A DNA stretch of 64,000 bases. Source: Trabulsiella guamensis ATCC 49490 (GTDB taxonomy: Bacteria; Pseudomonadota; Gammaproteobacteria; Enterobacterales; Enterobacteriaceae). Positions 55,879 through 64,000 of this stretch are shown piece by piece. The stretch lies in assembly GCF_000734965.1 (NCBI RefSeq), contig NZ_JMTB01000081.1, positions 1 through 64,000 on the forward strand, read 5' to 3'. The notes beneath the pieces are model-generated. The model was not told the DNA's origin and made no database searches. It was given only the letters and a program-made list of their open reading frames with translations. Numbering within the stretch: the stretch's first letter is position 1; every line of letters starts with the position of its first letter. Made by a program: the position numbers and the translations under genes.

Positions 55879-56787
55879 TTAGAAATAACCCTGACGTTTC
55901 TTCAGCTCCATCGAGCCTGCCTGATCGCGATCGATAACGCGCCCCTGCCGTTCACTGGTGGTGGAAACCAGCATCTCTTCGATGATCTCTGGCAATGTCT
56001 GCGCCTCAGATTCCACCGCGCCGGTCAGCGGCCAGCAGCCAAGCGTACGGAAACGGACCATCCGTTTTTTAATCACCTCGCCCGGCTGCAGATCAATACG
56101 GTCATCATCGATCATCATCAGCATGCCGTCACGCTCCAGCACCGGACGCTCCGCCGCAAGATACAGCGGAACAATGTCGATATTTTCCAGATAGATGTAC
56201 TGCCAGATATCCAGCTCGGTCCAGTTGGAGAGCGGGAACACGCGTATGCTTTCGCCTTTGTTGATCTGGCCGTTGTAGTTGTGCCACAGCTCCGGGCGCT
56301 GGTTTTTCGGATCCCAGCGATGGAAACGGTCACGGAAGGAGTAGATGCGCTCTTTCGCCCGCGATTTCTCTTCATCGCGACGCGCGCCGCCGAACGCGGC
56401 GTCAAAACCGTATTTGTTCAGCGCCTGCTTCAGCCCTTCGGTTTTCATGATATCGGTGTGTTTGGCGCTGCCGTGGACAAACGGATTAATCCCCATCGCC
56501 ACCCCTTCCGGGTTTTTATGCACCAGCAGCTCACAGCCGTACGCTTTCGCGGTCCGGTCACGGAACTCATACATTTCGCGGAATTTCCAGCCGGTATCGA
56601 CATGCAGCAGCGGGAACGGCAGCGTCCCCGGGTAAAACGCCTTACGCGCCAGGTGCAGCATGACGCTGGAGTCTTTGCCGATGGAATAGAGCATCACCGG
56701 ATTCGAAAATTCGGCGGCGACTTCACGGATAATATGGATGCTTTCCGCCTCCAGTTGCCGCAAATGAGTGAGTCGTTTTTGATCCAT
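55879..56787 (-). CDS. cysD: Sulfate adenylyltransferase subunit 2 CysD
   Basis: This 302-residue subunit transfers adenylate to sulfate. The PP-loop [20 protein letters not shown] is at about 33. [15 protein letters not shown] and the C-terminal [20 protein letters not shown] are conserved. It is the first gene of cysDNC. The upstream region is where CysB would act. Confidence 0.97.
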   Translation of the reverse strand: MDQKRLTHLRQLEAESIHIIREVAAEFSNPVMLYSIGKDSSVMLHLARKAFYPGTLPFPLLHVDTGWKFREMYEFRDRTAKAYGCELLVHKNPEGVAMGINPFVHGSAKHTDIMKTEGLKQALNKYGFDAAFGGARRDEEKSRAKERIYSFRDRFHRWDPKNQRPELWHNYNGQINKGESIRVFPLSNWTELDIWQYIYLENIDIVPLYLAAERPVLERDGMLMMIDDDRIDLQPGEVIKKRMVRFRTLGCWPLTGAVESEAQTLPEIIEEMLVSTTSERQGRVIDRDQAGSMELKKRQGYF

Positions 56788-56799
56788 TACCGTTCCTTA

Positions 56800-57032
56800 A
56801 GCCTGTCTTTACGTACTTTGCGTATAGAGAGGGACTATAGGGTGCGGCTTAGATCAAATGAAATTACGAAATGGAATGACTAGTTCCTCAAAGGAATAAC
56901 CCGCCAGGAATGCAAATATCAAAAAGTGCTTAACGCCAGCCTTTTCGGGGATTTAAGCGCAAATGAAATTGTGTAACCCGGTTCACAGTTTCATACTAGT
57001 GCGTCGTTTTTTTGTATGTGTAAGGACACGTT
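56800..57032. promoter_or_regulatory. cysD-iap divergent control region
   Basis: This gap contains the cysDNC promoter area and the iap leader. AT-rich inverted elements such as TTCCTCAAAGGAA (56884-56896) fit the loose CysB binding pattern. No further gene or structure is visible. Confidence 0.4.
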
Positions 57033-58067
57033 ATGTTTTCCGCGTTGCGCCGCTCTCTGCTTCCACTGACGCTCGGTGCATGTTTTTCTTTTCCGGCGCT
57101 CGGCGCAACGTCACCTGTCGGTGATATCGCAAATACACAAGCACGCCATATCGCGACCTATTTTCCTGGTCGTATGACAGGAACGCCAGCCGAAATGCTG
57201 TCAGCGGATTATCTGCGCCAGCAGTTCGCACTGATGGGTTACCAGAGCGATATCCGCACCTTCAACAGCCGCTATATCTATACCGCGAAAGACAACCGCC
57301 GTAACTGGCATAACGTAACCGGTAGTACAGTAATTGCCGCGCATGAAGGCCAGTCCCGTCAGCAGATCATCGTCATGGCGCACCTTGATACCTATGCCCC
57401 GCGCAGCGATGCCGATAACGAAAACAATCTTGGCGGCCTGACGTTACAGGGCATCGATGACAACGCACTGGGGCTCGGCGTAATGCTGGAACTGGCGGAA
57501 AGGCTGAAAGATACCCCCACGCAATACGGCATTCGTTTTATCGCCACCAGCGGTGAAGAAGAAGGCAGACTCGGTGCCGAAAACCTGCTCAAACGCATGA
57601 GTACGGAAGAGCGAAAGAACACGCTGCTGGTGATTAATCTCGATAACCTCGTGGTGGGTGACAAACTCTATTTCAACAGCGGTAAACAGACGCCCGCTTC
57701 AGTACGCAAATTAACCCGTGATCGGGCGCTGGCTATCGCGCGTAACCACGGCATTAGCGCTGCCATGAATCCAGGGTTGAACCCGGCTTACCCAAAAGGG
57801 ACCGGCTGCTGTAACGACGCGGAGATATTTGATAACGCGGGCATTCCGGTGCTTTCCATTGAGGCAACTAACTGGACGCTGGGGAAAAAAGACGGCTACC
57901 AGCAACGCGCGAAATCCCGCGCCTTTCCGAACGGTGTAAGCTGGCATGACGTACGTCTGGATAATCAACAGTATATCGATAAGGCACTGCCAGGGCGCAT
58001 TGAGCGCCGCAGCCGCGACGTGATGCGGATTTTGCTGCCGCTGATGAAAGAGCTGGCGAAAGCCTGA
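57033..58067 (+). CDS. iap: Aminopeptidase Iap (M28 family)
   Basis: This 344-residue periplasmic aminopeptidase is the E. coli Iap type that converts alkaline phosphatase isozymes. The signal peptide (LLPLTLGACFSFPALGA) is cut after about 25. Zinc-site motifs are VMAHLDTYAPRSDADNEN (about 113-130), GIDDNALGLGVMLELAERL and the catalytic SGEEEGRLGAENL (about 172). In E. coli a CRISPR-Cas locus follows iap. Here cysH follows on the opposite strand after 36 bp. Confidence 0.93.
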   Translation: MFSALRRSLLPLTLGACFSFPALGATSPVGDIANTQARHIATYFPGRMTGTPAEMLSADYLRQQFALMGYQSDIRTFNSRYIYTAKDNRRNWHNVTGSTVIAAHEGQSRQQIIVMAHLDTYAPRSDADNENNLGGLTLQGIDDNALGLGVMLELAERLKDTPTQYGIRFIATSGEEEGRLGAENLLKRMSTEERKNTLLVINLDNLVVGDKLYFNSGKQTPASVRKLTRDRALAIARNHGISAAMNPGLNPAYPKGTGCCNDAEIFDNAGIPVLSIEATNWTLGKKDGYQQRAKSRAFPNGVSWHDVRLDNQQYIDKALPGRIERRSRDVMRILLPLMKELAKA

Positions 58068-58072
58068 GTGAC

Positions 58073-58094
58073 CCCACTCCCGACCGGGAGTGGG
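58073..58094. terminator. Bidirectional hairpin between iap and cysH
   Basis: CCCACTCCC and GGGAGTGGG form a perfect 9-bp stem with a GACC loop, 5 bases after the iap stop and 9 bases after the cysH stop. T-runs are weak, but the placement between convergent genes fits a shared terminator. Confidence 0.65.
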
Positions 58095-58103
58095 ACAACG
58101 ATA

Positions 58104-58838
58104 TTACCCTTCGTGCAATCCGCACTCGCGTTTCAGGCCAAAGAAACGCGTCTCTTCTTCCGCCATACCGGGTTCCCATTTGCGTGTGGTATGGGTATCG
58201 CCCACCGACAAATAGCCCTGATCCCATAGCGGATGATATTTCAGTCCATGTTTTTGCAGATACTGGTAAACCGTACGGTTATCCCAGTCGATAATGGGCA
58301 ATACTTTGAACACGCCGCGCTGAATGGCGAGTACTGGCAATGTCGCCCGGCTGCCGGACTGTTCACGGCGCAGCCCGGCAAACCAGGTTTGCGCGTTCAG
58401 TTCACGTAGCGCCCGGTTCATCGGCTCGACCTTGTTGATGTCGTTGTACTTCTCAATTCCTTCAACGCCCTGCTCCCACAACTTGCCATAGCGCGCCTCC
58501 TGCCAGGCCGGACTGGTTTCAGCGCGGTAGACTTTCAGATTCAGATTAAGCTTCTCCGTAAGCTCATCAATGAACTGATAAGTTTCCGGGAACAGATAAC
58601 CGGTATCAGTGAGGATCACCGGGATATCCGGGCGGATCTGATTCACCAGATGCAGACTCACCGCCGCCTGAATACCGAAGCTTGAAGAGAGCACATAGTC
58701 GCCAGGCAGGTTTTCCAGCGCCCAGGCGACGCGTTCTTCCGCGCTCAGCTTTTCCAGTTGCCCGTTGGTTTCCGCCAGTGCCAGCACACGTTCGACTTTT
58801 GGTAAGTCATTGAGCGCCTGTAAATCGAGAATCGCCAT
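58104..58838 (-). CDS. cysH: Phosphoadenosine phosphosulfate reductase CysH
   Basis: This 244-residue enzyme reduces PAPS to sulfite with thioredoxin. The PP-loop-like [15 protein letters not shown] is at about 51. [15 protein letters not shown] and the C-terminal ECGLHEG with the single catalytic Cys (about 239) are intact. cysI is 12 bp upstream, the usual cysJIH order. Confidence 0.97.
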   Translation of the reverse strand: MAILDLQALNDLPKVERVLALAETNGQLEKLSAEERVAWALENLPGDYVLSSSFGIQAAVSLHLVNQIRPDIPVILTDTGYLFPETYQFIDELTEKLNLNLKVYRAETSPAWQEARYGKLWEQGVEGIEKYNDINKVEPMNRALRELNAQTWFAGLRREQSGSRATLPVLAIQRGVFKVLPIIDWDNRTVYQYLQKHGLKYHPLWDQGYLSVGDTHTTRKWEPGMAEEETRFFGLKRECGLHEG

Positions 58839-58850
58839 ACGTACCTCTCG

Positions 58851-60563
58851 TTATTCCCAGAAATCCCGGGCAGGGTCGAGCACCGGGCGAATGATGCCCA
58901 TACGCACCGTGAAGTCACCGAAGCCTTCCCCTGCTTCGCGCTCTTTCGCCCAGCGCCCGACCAGTTCGTCGATATTGTCGAGAATTTCTGATTCGGTAAT
59001 ATTTTCCCGGTACATGCGGGGGATCCGCGTTCCCTCACGGTTACCGCCGATATGCAGGTTGTAGCGGCCCGGCGCTTTACCCACCAGGCCAATTTCCGCC
59101 AGCATCGCGCGGCCGCAGCCGTTCGGGCAGCCGGTCACGCGCAGGACGATATGATCATCGCCAACGCCATGCTTGCCCATCACTGCTTCAACTTTGTCGA
59201 CGAACGACGGCAGGAAACGCTCGGCTTCAGCCATCGCCAGCGGACAGGTCGGGAATGACACGCAGGCCATCGAGTTTTCACGCTGCGGTTTGACGGCATT
59301 CATCAACCCATGCGCCCGCGCCAGCTTTTCGATCTTCGCTTTCTGACTTTCCGGCACGCCCGCGACGATCAGGTTCTGATTAGCCGTCAGGCGGAAGTCG
59401 CCTTTGTGGATCTTCGCGATTTCCAGCAGGCCGGTTTTCAGCGGTCGCCCCGGGTAATCCAGTATACGTCCGTTTTCGATAAACAGCGTCAGGTGCCATT
59501 TGTCGTCGATGCCTTTGACCCAGCCAATGCGATCGCCGCGGCCGGTAAATTCATACGGGCGGATCGGCTCGAATTTGATCCCCGCGCGGCGTTCAACTTC
59601 GGCTTTGAAGGTCTCCACGCCAACGCGTTCCAGGGTGTATTTGGTTTTCGCGTTCTTACGGTCAGTACGATTACCCCAGTCGCGCTGCGTGGTGACCACC
59701 GCTTCCGCTACCGCCAGGGTATGTTCAAGCGGCAGATAGCCAAACTCGCTTGCCGTGCGGGCATAGGTTTTCTTGTTGCCATGTTCGATGGAAAGACCAC
59801 CGCCCACCAGCAGGTTAAAGCCCACCAGCTTGCCGTTTTCGGCAATCGCCACGAAGTTCATGTCGTTGGCGTGCAGATCGATATCGTTCTGCGGCGGGAT
59901 CACCACTGTGGTTTTGAATTTACGCGGCAGATAGGTTTTGCCGAGAATCGGCTCCTCGTCAGTGGTCGCTACTTTTTCCTGATCGAGCCAGATCTCCGCA
60001 TAAGCACGAGTGCGCGGCAGCAGGTGCTCAGAGATTTTCTTCGCCCACTCGTAGGCTTCGGCATGCAGCTGCGACTCAACCGGGTTAGAGGTGCAGAGTA
60101 CGTTACGGTTCATGTCGTTGGCGGTCGCCAGTGCGTCAAGCCCTACCTCGTGCAGCATCTGATGCGCCGGTTTGACATTTTTCTTAAGCAGACCGTGATA
60201 CTGGAATGTCTGGCGGTTGGTCAGACGAATACTGCCGTAAATGGTATTTTCACCGGCAAACTTGTCGATTGCTTGCCATTGTTTCGTGGTGATCACCCCG
60301 CCCGGCAGGCGGCAGCGCAGCATCATCGCGATGCGCGGCTCCAGCTTCTGCTCAGCGCGTTCGGCGCGAATATCGCGATCGTCCTGCTGATACATGCCAT
60401 GAAAGCGGATCAGCAAAAAGTTGTCGCCGTTAAACCCGCCGGTCAGGCCGTCATTTAAATCCTCCGCAATCGTCCCGCGCAGATAATTGCTTTCGGCTTT
60501 CATGCGCTCGGCATCGCTCAGTTTGCCTTCGACCACTAAAGGGCCTGGGTGTTTTTCGCTCAT
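58851..60563 (-). CDS. cysI: Sulfite reductase haemoprotein CysI
   Basis: This 570-residue subunit reduces sulfite to sulfide at a sirohaem coupled to a 4Fe-4S cluster. Ligand cysteines are in [18 protein letters not shown] (about 433) and [17 protein letters not shown] (about 478). The [20 protein letters not shown] block lies near the N-terminus. Its start overlaps the cysJ stop by one base. Confidence 0.97.
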   Translation of the reverse strand: MSEKHPGPLVVEGKLSDAERMKAESNYLRGTIAEDLNDGLTGGFNGDNFLLIRFHGMYQQDDRDIRAERAEQKLEPRIAMMLRCRLPGGVITTKQWQAIDKFAGENTIYGSIRLTNRQTFQYHGLLKKNVKPAHQMLHEVGLDALATANDMNRNVLCTSNPVESQLHAEAYEWAKKISEHLLPRTRAYAEIWLDQEKVATTDEEPILGKTYLPRKFKTTVVIPPQNDIDLHANDMNFVAIAENGKLVGFNLLVGGGLSIEHGNKKTYARTASEFGYLPLEHTLAVAEAVVTTQRDWGNRTDRKNAKTKYTLERVGVETFKAEVERRAGIKFEPIRPYEFTGRGDRIGWVKGIDDKWHLTLFIENGRILDYPGRPLKTGLLEIAKIHKGDFRLTANQNLIVAGVPESQKAKIEKLARAHGLMNAVKPQRENSMACVSFPTCPLAMAEAERFLPSFVDKVEAVMGKHGVGDDHIVLRVTGCPNGCGRAMLAEIGLVGKAPGRYNLHIGGNREGTRIPRMYRENITESEILDNIDELVGRWAKEREAGEGFGDFTVRMGIIRPVLDPARDFWE

Positions 60564-62368
60564 TAGTAGACATCTCGCTGATAACGGCGCTCAACGCGCA
60601 GCTCACTTAAATATTCATCCGCCGCTTCGGCATCCATCGCACCAAATTCGGCAATCACGTCCAGTAAAGCCTGTTCGACATCTTTCGCCATGCGATTAGC
60701 GTCGCCACAGACATAAATGTGCGCGCCGTCGTTGATCCAGCGCCACAGCTCTGCGCCCTGTTCGCGCAGTTTGTCTTGTACGTAAATTTTTTCTTTTTGG
60801 TCTCTCGACCAGGCGAGATCGATGCGGCTCAGCACGCCCTCTTTGACGTAACGCTGCCATTCCACCTGATAGAGGAAATCATCCACAAAATGCGGGTTGC
60901 CAAAGAACAACCAGTTTTTACCTTCCGCGCCATCGGCGGCACGCTGCTGCATAAAGGCACGGAACGGCGCAATACCCGTACCCGGGCCAATCATGATCAC
61001 CGGTGTCTGCGGGTTGGCAGGCAGACGGAAGTTGTCGTTATGCTCAATGAAAACGCGGACTTCGCCTTCCTCTTCCACGCGATCGGCAAGGAAGCCAGAC
61101 GCGCCGCCGCTACGGGCGCGGCCTTCAATGTCATAGCGTACAACACCAACAGTGATGTGAACTTCGTTTTCCACTTCAGCCTGTGCAGAGGCGATGGAAT
61201 AAAGGCGCGGCGTCAGCGGGCGCAGCAACCCAATTAACGCGTCGGCATCCAGTTGTGCCGGAGAAAAACGCACCATGTCGACAATCGGGGTGGTAGCGGC
61301 ATAATGCTGGAGCTGAGCCTTATCGCCCACCAGCGGCAGCAGGCTTTCACTGCGGGTCAGGGTCGCGTAGTTTTCCACGATGTTGCCAGTGTTGACCGTC
61401 AGTTCAAAATGCCACTGTAGCGCCTCAGCCAGCGGCAGCGTTTTACCGTCAACCATCACCGGCTCATCGCCTTTCAGCCACAGCAGTTCGACCAGCTCTT
61501 TAACCAGCGCCGGATCGTTCTGATACCAGACGCCGAGCGCGTCGCCAGGCTGGTAGCGCAGACCGGAATCGCCAAGATCGATTTCGATATGACGCACATC
61601 TTTTTCCGAATCGCGGCTGGTGATTTTCTGATTGACCGACAATGTGGCGGTCAGCGGCGCTTCTTTGGTATACGGGCTGGAGTGGACTTCGTTGAATACC
61701 CCGGTTGCCGCTACGGCCGTCGGCGTCGCAGGGGCAACAGGCGCACGCGCTTTCAATATCTCTACCACGCGAGCACGCCACTGGGCGGCCGCCGTCTGAT
61801 ACTCCACATCAGCATCAACGCGATCAAGCAAGCGCTCGCCGCCGAGCTCTGCCAGTTTGTTGTCAAAGTCTTTTCCGGACTGGCAGAAAAATTCGTAAGA
61901 AGTATCCCCGAGGCCAAAGACGGCAAAAGCGGTATCGTTCAGTTTTGGCGCTTTTTTCGAGAACAGGAACTTATGCAGCGCAACGGCCTCTTCCGGCGGC
62001 TCGCCTTCCCCTTGCGTTGAGGTGACGACAATCAGTAGTTTTTCTGCGGCGATTTGCTTGAATTTATAATCCCCGGCGTTAACCAGATTGACGTTGAGTT
62101 TTTCTGCCAGCAGATCATCACGAAGCTGTTCCGCCACGCGGCGCGCATTGCCCGTCTGCGAAGCAGAAAGCAGAGTGATTGCCGGGGCTTCAGCAGCGAC
62201 AGGCGAGGTCGCTGTCACTGTGCCGGGATGCTGATTGAGCATGCCCCAGAAATAGCCAGAAACCCAGGCCAGCTGGGTCGGAGAAAAATCGGTTGTTGCC
62301 GCCTGCAGGCGGGCCAGTTGCTCCGGATTAAGCGGAAGGAGACTGGAAGGTGGGGCCTGTGTCGTCAT
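60563..62368 (-). CDS. cysJ: Sulfite reductase flavoprotein CysJ
   Basis: This 601-residue subunit passes electrons from NADPH through FAD and FMN to CysI. The flavodoxin domain ([20 protein letters not shown], about 68) and [18 protein letters not shown] come first. The FAD-binding ([17 protein letters not shown]) and NADPH-binding ([18 protein letters not shown]) domains follow, ending [13 protein letters not shown]. It is two residues longer than E. coli CysJ. Confidence 0.97.
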   Translation of the reverse strand: MTTQAPPSSLLPLNPEQLARLQAATTDFSPTQLAWVSGYFWGMLNQHPGTVTATSPVAAEAPAITLLSASQTGNARRVAEQLRDDLLAEKLNVNLVNAGDYKFKQIAAEKLLIVVTSTQGEGEPPEEAVALHKFLFSKKAPKLNDTAFAVFGLGDTSYEFFCQSGKDFDNKLAELGGERLLDRVDADVEYQTAAAQWRARVVEILKARAPVAPATPTAVAATGVFNEVHSSPYTKEAPLTATLSVNQKITSRDSEKDVRHIEIDLGDSGLRYQPGDALGVWYQNDPALVKELVELLWLKGDEPVMVDGKTLPLAEALQWHFELTVNTGNIVENYATLTRSESLLPLVGDKAQLQHYAATTPIVDMVRFSPAQLDADALIGLLRPLTPRLYSIASAQAEVENEVHITVGVVRYDIEGRARSGGASGFLADRVEEEGEVRVFIEHNDNFRLPANPQTPVIMIGPGTGIAPFRAFMQQRAADGAEGKNWLFFGNPHFVDDFLYQVEWQRYVKEGVLSRIDLAWSRDQKEKIYVQDKLREQGAELWRWINDGAHIYVCGDANRMAKDVEQALLDVIAEFGAMDAEAADEYLSELRVERRYQRDVY

Positions 62369-62674
62369 GCGTTGTTATGTTCCAGTATTAAAGCGGTAAT
62401 TTTGCAAAAAAATCCAAACTGAAGGTAAGGTTAACGGCGAGGATAATAACAATTAAAGAAGGGATGGAAATAATAAATAACCAAATCGACTAACCTGTTT
62501 TACTCATACCTGTTAACAGGAAAATCGATTAATTAACTTACTGAATATTATGATGAAAAATACATCTTTCGCCATATCATCGGCTGGTAGCCATGAAGGG
62601 CTGTTTTAGGTAATGAGAAAAAATGTGCTTTCCGGTATGATTTTCCGGTTTTTCGTCTTATTTGAGAGTTCACC
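62369..62674. promoter_or_regulatory. cysJ-queD divergent control region
   Basis: This AT-rich gap of 306 bp separates cysJIH (minus) from queD (plus). It should hold the CysB-dependent cysJ promoter. A palindrome CCTGTTAACAGG (62509-62520, split arms CCTGTT/AACAGG) is the clearest structure. No gene is visible. Confidence 0.45.
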
Positions 62675-63037
62675 ATGTCCACCACGTTGTTTAAAGATTT
62701 CACCTTTGAAGCCGCTCACCATCTGCCGCATGTGCCTGAAGGTCATAAATGCGGGCGCCTTCATGGTCACTCCTTCATGGTTCGTCTGGAGATTACCGGT
62801 GAGGTCGATCCGCATACCGGCTGGATTATGGATTTTGCCGATCTGAAAGCGGCGTTTAAGCCGACGTACGATCGCCTCGACCATTACTATCTGAACGAGA
62901 TCCACGGTCTGGAAAACCCGACCAGTGAAGTGCTGGCAAAATGGATTTGGGATCAGGTTAAGCCGGTTGTCCCGCTGCTGAGCGCAGTGATGGTAAAAGA
63001 AACCTGTACGGCGGGCTGCGTTTATCGCGGCGAGTAA
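62675..63037 (+). CDS. queD: 6-carboxy-5,6,7,8-tetrahydropterin synthase QueD
   Basis: This 120-residue enzyme makes the second intermediate of queuosine biosynthesis from dihydroneopterin triphosphate. The zinc ligands are His residues in FEAAHHLPH (about 12) and RLHGHSFMV (about 29-31). The catalytic Cys is in GHKCGRLHG. The start ATG follows a GAGAG ribosome site. queE, the next step of the pathway, is encoded on the opposite strand 44 bp away. Confidence 0.95.
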   Translation: MSTTLFKDFTFEAAHHLPHVPEGHKCGRLHGHSFMVRLEITGEVDPHTGWIMDFADLKAAFKPTYDRLDHYYLNEIHGLENPTSEVLAKWIWDQVKPVVPLLSAVMVKETCTAGCVYRGE

Positions 63038-63046
63038 GCTTACGCT

Positions 63047-63069
63047 GCCGGGCGGGGGTGTTACCCGGC
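63047..63069. terminator. Hairpin between convergent queD and queE
   Basis: GCCGGG and CCCGGC pair around an 11-nt loop in the 44-bp gap between the convergent genes. It may act as a shared terminator or be a REP remnant. Confidence 0.45.
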
Positions 63070-63081
63070 ATCATCGATTCG

Positions 63082-63753
63082 TCAGGCGATATTTAAATAC
63101 TTGTGCGTCTGCATCGACAGGCGCCAGTTACGGGCGATACAGGTTTCGATACACAGTCGCGTCGCGTCGTCTTTCTGGCTGATCGGCTGAAGCGCAATCA
63201 CCCGTTGCTTATCGTCAGTCAGCGTTGCCAGTAACTCATCCAGCGCTTCGATGTCGCGCACGCGGCCTACCGGGTGTTTGATCTCATCTGCCCGTTGCAG
63301 CGCCTGGGACAGCACGTTATAGCCGCCACGCATATTCACTTTTGGCGATACCGTCACCCAGGTGGCGTGAGAGCAACGCACTTCATGCGTGCCGCTGGTT
63401 TCTATCTGGCAGCTACAACCGTTATGTTCCAGTAGCGTCGTCAGTAGCGTGAGATCGTGAATGCACGGCTCACCGCCGGTGATCACCACGTGGCGCGCTG
63501 TCCAGCCCTGACGGCCGATGATCGCCAGTAAATCTTCTGCGCTCGCCGCGCCCCACTTATCGCTTTCTTTGGTTTTCGCCAGAATGCTGAACAGCGACAC
63601 TTCCCGATCGGCGAGCTTATCCCAGGTATGTTTGGTGTCACACCACGCACACCCGACCGGGCATCCCTGTAAGCGAATAAAAATAGCGGGAACGCCGGTG
63701 AAATAACCCTCGCCTTGCAGGGTCTGGAACATCTCGTTAATCGGGTACTGCAT
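63082..63753 (-). CDS. queE: 7-carboxy-7-deazaguanine synthase QueE
   Basis: This 223-residue radical-SAM enzyme makes 7-carboxy-7-deazaguanine for queuosine. The cluster cysteines are in RLQGCPVGCAWCDTKHTWD (about 27-45). TGGEPCIHDL (about 90) is the SAM-binding GGEP motif. I chose MQYPINEMFQTLQGE as the start; an ATG two codons upstream is possible. Length matches E. coli QueE. Confidence 0.95.
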   Translation of the reverse strand: MQYPINEMFQTLQGEGYFTGVPAIFIRLQGCPVGCAWCDTKHTWDKLADREVSLFSILAKTKESDKWGAASAEDLLAIIGRQGWTARHVVITGGEPCIHDLTLLTTLLEHNGCSCQIETSGTHEVRCSHATWVTVSPKVNMRGGYNVLSQALQRADEIKHPVGRVRDIEALDELLATLTDDKQRVIALQPISQKDDATRLCIETCIARNWRLSMQTHKYLNIA

Positions 63754-63807
63754 AATCATCTCAGTAAAAGGGGTAAACGATAAGTATCGCAGATCCCGCC
63801 GGGAGGA

Positions 63808-64000
63808 TCATGCGCCATCGGTGCTTTGCGCGTGAATTGCCGCGACAAACCGCGCGGTGATCTGCTGCGGACGAGTGATTGCCCCGCCAACCACCACGGC
63901 ATGAGCCCCCAATGCCAGGCATCGAGCGGCCAGTTCAGGTGTCCCGACGTTGCCTTCGGCAATCACCGGTACCGAGACGGCGGCGATCACCTCACGCAGC
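63808..64000 (-). CDS. nanE: NanE-like N-acylglucosamine-6-phosphate 2-epimerase, 3' end only
   Basis: The open frame runs off the window edge, and about 63 C-terminal codons are visible. [14 protein letters not shown] and [19 protein letters not shown] match the phosphate-binding TIM-barrel end of NanE, which converts ManNAc-6-P to GlcNAc-6-P. The start lies beyond 64000. E. coli has no nanE next to queE. A different sugar-phosphate TIM-barrel enzyme cannot be excluded from this fragment. Confidence 0.7.
   Translation of the reverse strand, partial: LREVIAAVSVPVIAEGNVGTPELAARCLALGAHAVVVGGAITRPQQITARFVAAIHAQSTDGA

Noticed and set aside
55291-56883. 530-codon open frame on the plus strand opposite cysN and cysD
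   Set aside because: Both genes on the other strand are clear orthologues with all motifs. The antisense protein has no recognisable domain.
58068-58103. Possible residual CRISPR repeat after iap
   Set aside because: The only repeat is a single 9-bp-stem hairpin, consistent with a terminator, with no second unit.
59310-60458. 382-codon open frame on the plus strand opposite cysI
   Set aside because: Same reason: CysI motifs are complete on the other strand, and this reading has no start signal or family match.
62561-62580. NsrR-like half-site (ATACATCTT) upstream of queD
   Set aside because: Only one half matches, and neither queD nor cysJ is a known NsrR target.

Overview
The window is a chromosomal segment from a member of the Enterobacteriaceae close to Escherichia, Salmonella and Citrobacter. 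CsrA reads the same as the E. coli protein as I remember it, and most gene order follows the E. coli alaS-recA-srl-nor-hyp-fhlA-mutS-rpoS-cys stretch. The genus cannot be fixed from this segment. One trait is unusual and may narrow it: the formate hydrogenlyase operon next to hypABCDE is of the hydrogenase-4 (Hyf, FHL-2) type, not the hydrogenase-3 (Hyc) type. Such an arrangement has been reported for Trabulsiella guamensis.

Layout: (1) 1-7.2 kb: tRNA-Arg(ACG) and tRNA-Ser(GCU), csrA, alaS, recX, recA with a LexA box, pncC and mltB, all on the minus strand. (2) 7.3-12.3 kb: the glucitol/sorbitol PTS operon srlAEBD-gutM-srlR-gutQ. (3) 12.3-16.5 kb: the nitric oxide detoxification unit norR / norVW, divergent, with three NorR sites. 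(4) 16.6-23.6 kb: hypF and hydN (sigma-54 promoter), then the cryptic-type beta-glucoside genes ascG / ascFB. (5) 23.7-40.7 kb: the hydrogen-evolution block. It holds hycI (maturation protease), a short HyfR-like sigma-54 activator on the opposite strand, hyfJIHGFEDCBA on the minus strand, and the divergent hypABCDE. (6) 40.8-47.0 kb: fhlA, ygbA, a secreted NlpC/P60 protein, a short SymE-like protein and mutS. The middle of this block differs from E. coli. (7) 47.1-54 kb: rpoS, nlpD, pcm, surE, truD, ispF, ispD, ftsB and ygbE. (8) 53.8-62.4 kb: sulfate assimilation cysCND and cysHIJ, with iap between them and no CRISPR-Cas locus. (9) 62.7-64 kb: queD, queE and the 3' end of a nanE-like epimerase gene cut by the window edge.

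How it works together: HyfA-J would form a membrane-bound formate-linked hydrogenase. It has three antiporter-like membrane subunits (HyfB, HyfD, HyfF), a NiFe large subunit (HyfG) and Fe-S subunits. HypA-F build the NiFe site, HycI cleaves the HyfG C-terminus, and HydN is an accessory Fe-S protein. FhlA, and probably the HyfR-like protein, would drive GG-N10-GC sigma-54 promoters found upstream of hyfA, hypA and hydN. No fdhF (formate dehydrogenase-H) and no hycA (FhlA antagonist) lie in the window.

Most coding regions are standard core genes. The points most worth attention are the Hyf operon in the hyc position, the truncated and inverted HyfR-like regulator that separates hycI from the operon, the accessory genes between fhlA and mutS, and the missing CRISPR locus.
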